Positions 17,753-21,015 of a stretch of DNA of 21,015 bases are shown here, piece by piece. Numbering within the stretch: position 1 is the first letter of the stretch; each line of letters starts with the position of its first letter. The DNA is taken from positions 7,498-28,512 of the forward strand of contig SZWC01025250.1 of assembly GCA_023375785.1 (NCBI GenBank), given 5' to 3'. The notes under the pieces were generated by a model that made no database searches, had not been told where the DNA came from, and saw only the letters and a program-made list of their open reading frames with translations. The translations under genes and the position numbers were made by a program. This DNA is from Penium margaritaceum (lineage: Eukaryota > Streptophyta > Zygnematophyceae > Desmidiales > Peniaceae).

Positions 17753-18133
17753 AATGGATCCAGACTCATCCATCTTCATAGTGTGAAAGCGACGACGTAG
17801 GTGCATGTTCATGAGGATTGACTTGCAAACATTAGTGGACTCAAGCTTTTTCCAAACCTCCTTTGGCGTGAGGATGCCACGGACAAGGAGTTGCTGCCGT
17901 TCGGCGAGATGGAGGTAGATGGTTGCAAGGGCGCGGTCACACTTCTCGCGGTAGGTACGGGCCTCACCAAGAGAGAGGGAGCTTCCTGCTGGTTCCTTCT
18001 CCTTCTCATCCACCTGGCTCCATAGACCCTTCTCCATCAGCACCATCTTCATGTAGTTGCTCCAGTTGAAGAAGTTCTTGCCTTAAAACCTGGCGATGTT
18101 GACGCCGGCCACCACAGAAGCGGATGTCGCCAT
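17753..18133 (-). pseudogene. Copia-2 gag, N-terminal part
   Basis: The ATG at 18131-18133 begins M-A-T-S-A-S-V and is chosen because it lies 86 bp after the primer site and in frame with all motifs. After a TAA (18083-18085) at the Asp of the R-F-D-G-x-N-F motif come NFFNWSNYMKMVLMEKGLW, ATIYLHLAERQQ, TPKEVWKKLES and MNMHLRRRFHTMKM, the UBN2-type Copia gag pattern. It is cut off after about 127 codons by the insertion; the C-terminal half with zinc knuckle is absent. Confidence 0.88.
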
Positions 18134-18219
18134 AGTAGTGCAACGTTCAACCCACAAACGACTCTCTCACACAACAGGGTACAATGAATGCCTCTAGGTT
18201 GAGACAAAGCCTTGTTCTT

Positions 18220-18231
18220 GCTCTGATACCA
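18220..18231 (-). other. Copia-2 primer binding site (tRNA-iMet)
   Basis: The minus strand is an exact TGGTATCAGAGC, one base after the LTR end CCATCA. Confidence 0.95.
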
Positions 18232-18232
18232 C

Positions 18233-18880
18233 TGATGGAAACTAGGGCAGCCCTCAGGGAGATAATCAGGCTCACCAAGAGCCGCCTAGGCAGGACCAAC
18301 TATTTGTGAGAGGGATTGCAGGTTGCACAGACAGAAACTACGGAAGCGAATGTAGGTTTGCAAAGAACGCAAATGTCTGAATCGAATCTTGAGTGAGAAG
18401 GTACATTAGCATAAATTTCTAACAAGCCTAAGAACGCCTCATTTGGCACATGGAAATGGAAGAAGCACTCTGTCAAAGTTCACCTCCAAGCACACTCCTA
18501 GCCTAGCGGGATGACCGGTAGTCACACTCTAACACAAGAGAATTACCATCCCTGCCATGTGCACAACCAATAATCTCGGTGGGGACCTTCCTTGAAGCTC
18601 CCTGAAGGTCCTCTTGCCGCCTTTCTTCCTTGAAGGCCGCTCCAAACCTCCCTAGCCAATAATTGTGGCCGTCATTGGTGCTGGTGGTGCAGGATCCGTC
18701 ACTTGAACCGGACCCATTACCACAGAACCTTGAAAATCCATATCTCCCTCAAACGGACTCGGAATTGAGTTCTATAAAGTGATACAGAACCAGAAAAACA
18801 TCCTCTATTTACTCTTGAGACCTGAAGATGTTTATCGAGCAACCCTCTTTGGTCACTTTTTTGGCACCCCATATCCAACA
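18233..18880 (-). repeat. Copia-2 5' LTR
   Basis: In plus orientation TGATGGAAACTAG...CCAACA, 648 bp, collinear with 12738-13384. The primer site adjoins its left (inner) end. Confidence 0.93.
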
Positions 18881-19285
18881 TTCTCATCCCTTCTTAGAAA
18901 TTAAGCTGGAAAATCAACTTTTTCCCTTCGTTCAAGCCTGTGCACGTGCACTTCTTGCATTGGAGTTTGAACACTTGAATTTTGAGTCACTGGAAAATGA
19001 TATATTTGGGCCTTTGTCCAATGTCGGTTGGAACGTTATGCTCCCATAACTCATCCGACGCGAGCGACCGCCCGAACTACACTGTGTGATGAGCAGACTA
19101 GCGTCACCAAGCAACAACGCAAGCGCAACATTGCTCACCACCATGCAGAAGCGCAAAGCATTGCTGCATGGTGCTGGTCAATAGCACACGCTACTACATA
19201 TGAGCGATGAATACACATAGGACAGAAAACATCGCATAGCACAAAGCGCGCATCAAGTACTTGCGGCTGTAGCAGGGTAGCCGCA
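18881..19285. other. no recognisable gene; one 12-bp palindrome
   Basis: Between Copia-2 and the transposase I see no domain. GTGCACGTGCAC at 18940-18951 is a perfect palindrome with a CACGTG core (a G-box-like bHLH/bZIP site), probably by chance. Confidence 0.5.
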
Positions 19286-20575
19286 ATGAAAACCAATCGC
19301 ACACACAACAGGTGCTTTATCAACACCATCTTTGGGCACTACAAAGCGTCTTTCTCATCTTTTCTTCAATCTTGGTGCAACCGCTGCCATCCTCTTAATC
19401 ACCCTACTAGCGACACCGTCATGAAGTCTCTCCTAGACTTCAATCTTAAGTACCTCATTCCTGAGGAAGCTATTCAAAAGCACCAACGCCAGTTGAACGC
19501 ACACTGTGCGATACACCCTCAACCAATTTCTTCTAGGAAACGTCCTTTCGGATGTCTTATCCTCCTTGCTGTAGAGGTCTTCACAGTTCCATTGACCTTT
19601 GCCACTACAAAAGGGCGTCTCCCACCCACTATATACTCATATCCAGCTCCAACTACAGCTCAAATTGACGAGGATAGTGACGAGGATAGTCTATTGGAGC
19701 ACACTCCCGCCGGTGCCCAAACATGTAGTCCCTACGTGAATTATTTGGGTGACGGTCATTTTCCCCGTATCCATCATGGAATGCTAGCCGACGTACGCTC
19801 CCGTTGGCGAGAGGAAATGGACATCGTTGCGTTGGACGAAAAAAGGGAGATTGCGACGATGGTGGCATGAAGCATGGCGGGTGATATGATGCCATTGCAA
19901 CTTATTGATGAAGGCAAGACTAACCACTGTAAACCTGACAATGCGGATGCGTGGCGTGCAACAGAAGAGTACCACTTCTCATTGACAAAAGTCACCAACC
20001 ATTGGGCGAATTCCATGACAATGTGTGAGTGGGTGATGAAGGTGCTACACCCTTGGTACCACTGTCAATGCAAGGCACATGGCAAGGTGCGAGGCAGGCA
20101 GAAGGTTATCCTCCTCGTCGACGCGTGGCGTCCGTACAAACTACCCAAATTCAAATAGTTCTTGAAGACTAACTACAAGTATGTTCGCCTTCTCTTTATG
20201 CTGGCTGGATGCACCTCCAAGGCAGAATCTACAGATGTGTGCCTTTAGCACCCCTTCAAGGCTGCCAAAGAGATCTTGTAGAATGAATGGCATGGCAATG
20301 AAGTGCGTGCCAGCTTGAACTCGGGCAACAACAGTAAGCTTGGCTTGGGTTTAGCCAAGATGCGCAACTTAGGAATCACATGGGTGTTGCGCTCATACCT
20401 TAGGCAAGTGAACAACCCTGATCTCGTGATGCATGCTTATAGTGCATGTGATTTTTCATGTTGCACTGATCCTTTCTGTTGTGAAGTTTCAACAAAGGAA
20501 GCTGTGGCCCCTGGCTGTGACTTGTTTAGTGATTGTGTGGAAGAGGAGCCGGAGGATGTCATTTTGTCATGTTGA
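19286..20575 (+). pseudogene. DDE transposase, pogo/Tigger-like (DDE_1 superfamily), decayed
   Basis: One frame spans 19286-20575 with stops at 19868 (TGA), 20156, 20246 and 20279 (all TAG) and no visible frameshift. Recognisable parts: VALDEKREIATMVA, SMAGDMMPLQLI, EGKTNHC, HFSLTKVTNHWANSMTMCEWV, KVILLVDAW (a catalytic Asp), LFMLAGCTSKAESTDVCL (third Asp; the family has C-T-S-K-x-Q-P-x-D) and HPFKAA. The first catalytic Asp region is not clear. The N-terminal 130 codons (19286-19675) are not recognised and may not be coding. The C-terminal 90 codons are Cys- and Glu-rich. The family assignment is from motif memory, not a search. Confidence 0.65.
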
Positions 20576-21015
20576 GGTTGCGTTGTCCTCATTCTATACT
20601 TATGCAACCTTTTCCTTCATATCTTTCAACCAAGCGCAAGTGCACACATTCTATGTTACATTGAAGCATTCACTTGAGTTTTGACAAGAACTGCCATTTT
20701 AGCAGAATCAATTTTAGAATGTACTAGGCGAAAAAGATGACACTTTCTTTCAATTTGGAAGGGAATACATCTGTGAACCGGGCTCGGTGTGCTAGCCTCG
20801 ACCGGATGGTGGAGGCACCAACCGGCGGCAACGGCGACCAAGGGGAGGCCGGCGCACACCAACCCGGTGTTGCGGAAGCGTAAGGTCGTCTTGGGGGAGC
20901 ACGGGAACACGTGTGGCACAGTGGGAGTAAACTGTACTTGTTATTCAAGTGTCAACATACAAGACTATATGTACATGATGACACATCCTAGGCGACCCGA
21001 GGTCGCCGAGCCGTG
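20576..21015. other. unassigned tail, GC-rich toward the window end
   Basis: AT-rich to about 20760, then GC-rich with GGCGGCAACGGCGACC-like sequence. No frame shows a domain. The GC-rich end next to AT-rich DNA with ...TTATTCAAGTGTCAACA could be an LTR beginning, but nothing in the window tests this. Confidence 0.4.

Larger units (their letters stand above)
12738..18880 (-). mobile_element. Copia-2: Ty1/Copia retrotransposon with internal foreign insert
   Basis: Two 647/648-bp LTRs flank, in minus-strand order, primer site (18220-18231), gag N-terminus, about 1.3 kb of unrelated sequence, integrase, IN-RT linker, RT, RNase H and polypurine tract. Integrase before RT identifies Copia. There are about nine premature stops and three frame changes, although the integrase and RT catalytic residues are intact. 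Flanking 5-mers (CTCCC left, TTCTC right) differ at two C/T positions, so a target-site duplication is not demonstrable. The LTRs differ at roughly one base in eight to ten by eye. Confidence 0.93.

Noticed and set aside
12733..18885. Target-site duplication around Copia-2 (CTCCC and TTCTC)
   Set aside because: The 5-mers differ at two of five positions. C/T changes could explain it but it cannot be claimed.

Overview
This window looks like a retroelement graveyard from a large eukaryotic genome. I see no intact host gene, no rRNA gene and no CRISPR array. Every recognisable coding stretch belongs to a decayed transposable element: three Ty1/Copia remnants on the minus strand, one nearly full-length Ty3/Gypsy chromovirus on the plus strand, and a DDE transposase of the pogo/Tigger kind on the plus strand. 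The initiator-methionine-tRNA primer sites, the Copia and chromovirus domain layouts and the C-to-T decay signature fit a streptophyte (a land plant or a charophyte-grade alga). That is an inference; nothing here fixes the species.

Layout from left to right. 1-524 may be the 5' end of a plus-strand LTR element: a TATA box, a degenerate primer-like site, a perfect 17-bp hairpin and a 27-codon ORF. About 870-3225 is Copia-1 (minus): LTR, primer site, a strongly structured leader, gag with an intact CCHC zinc knuckle and an integrase; protease, RT and RNase H are missing. About 3226-4635 is Copia-3 (minus): little more than an LTR, a perfect primer site and gag-like traces. 4636-6289 is AT-rich DNA with no gene that I can identify.

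6290-12332 is a chromovirus with both LTRs (541 and 543 bp), primer site, gag, protease, RT, RNase H, integrase, chromodomain and polypurine tract, in that order. It carries about 17 premature stops but only two frame changes. 12738-18880 is Copia-2 (minus), with 647/648-bp LTRs ending TG...CA, a perfect primer site, a polypurine tract and gag-integrase-RT-RNase H. Its C-terminal gag and its protease are replaced by about 1.3 kb of foreign DNA (16416-17752). That DNA includes a 5'-truncated copy of the chromovirus LTR together with the sequence lying just beyond the chromovirus 3' LTR. 19286-20575 is the transposase pseudogene, and the remainder is unassigned.

The elements do not work together; they record successive insertions and decay. 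The points most worth a second look are these: the chromovirus 3' LTR resembles the stray copy inside Copia-2 more than its own 5' LTR; nearly all stops can be explained by single transitions; and three of the retroelement leaders contain strong self-complementary structures.
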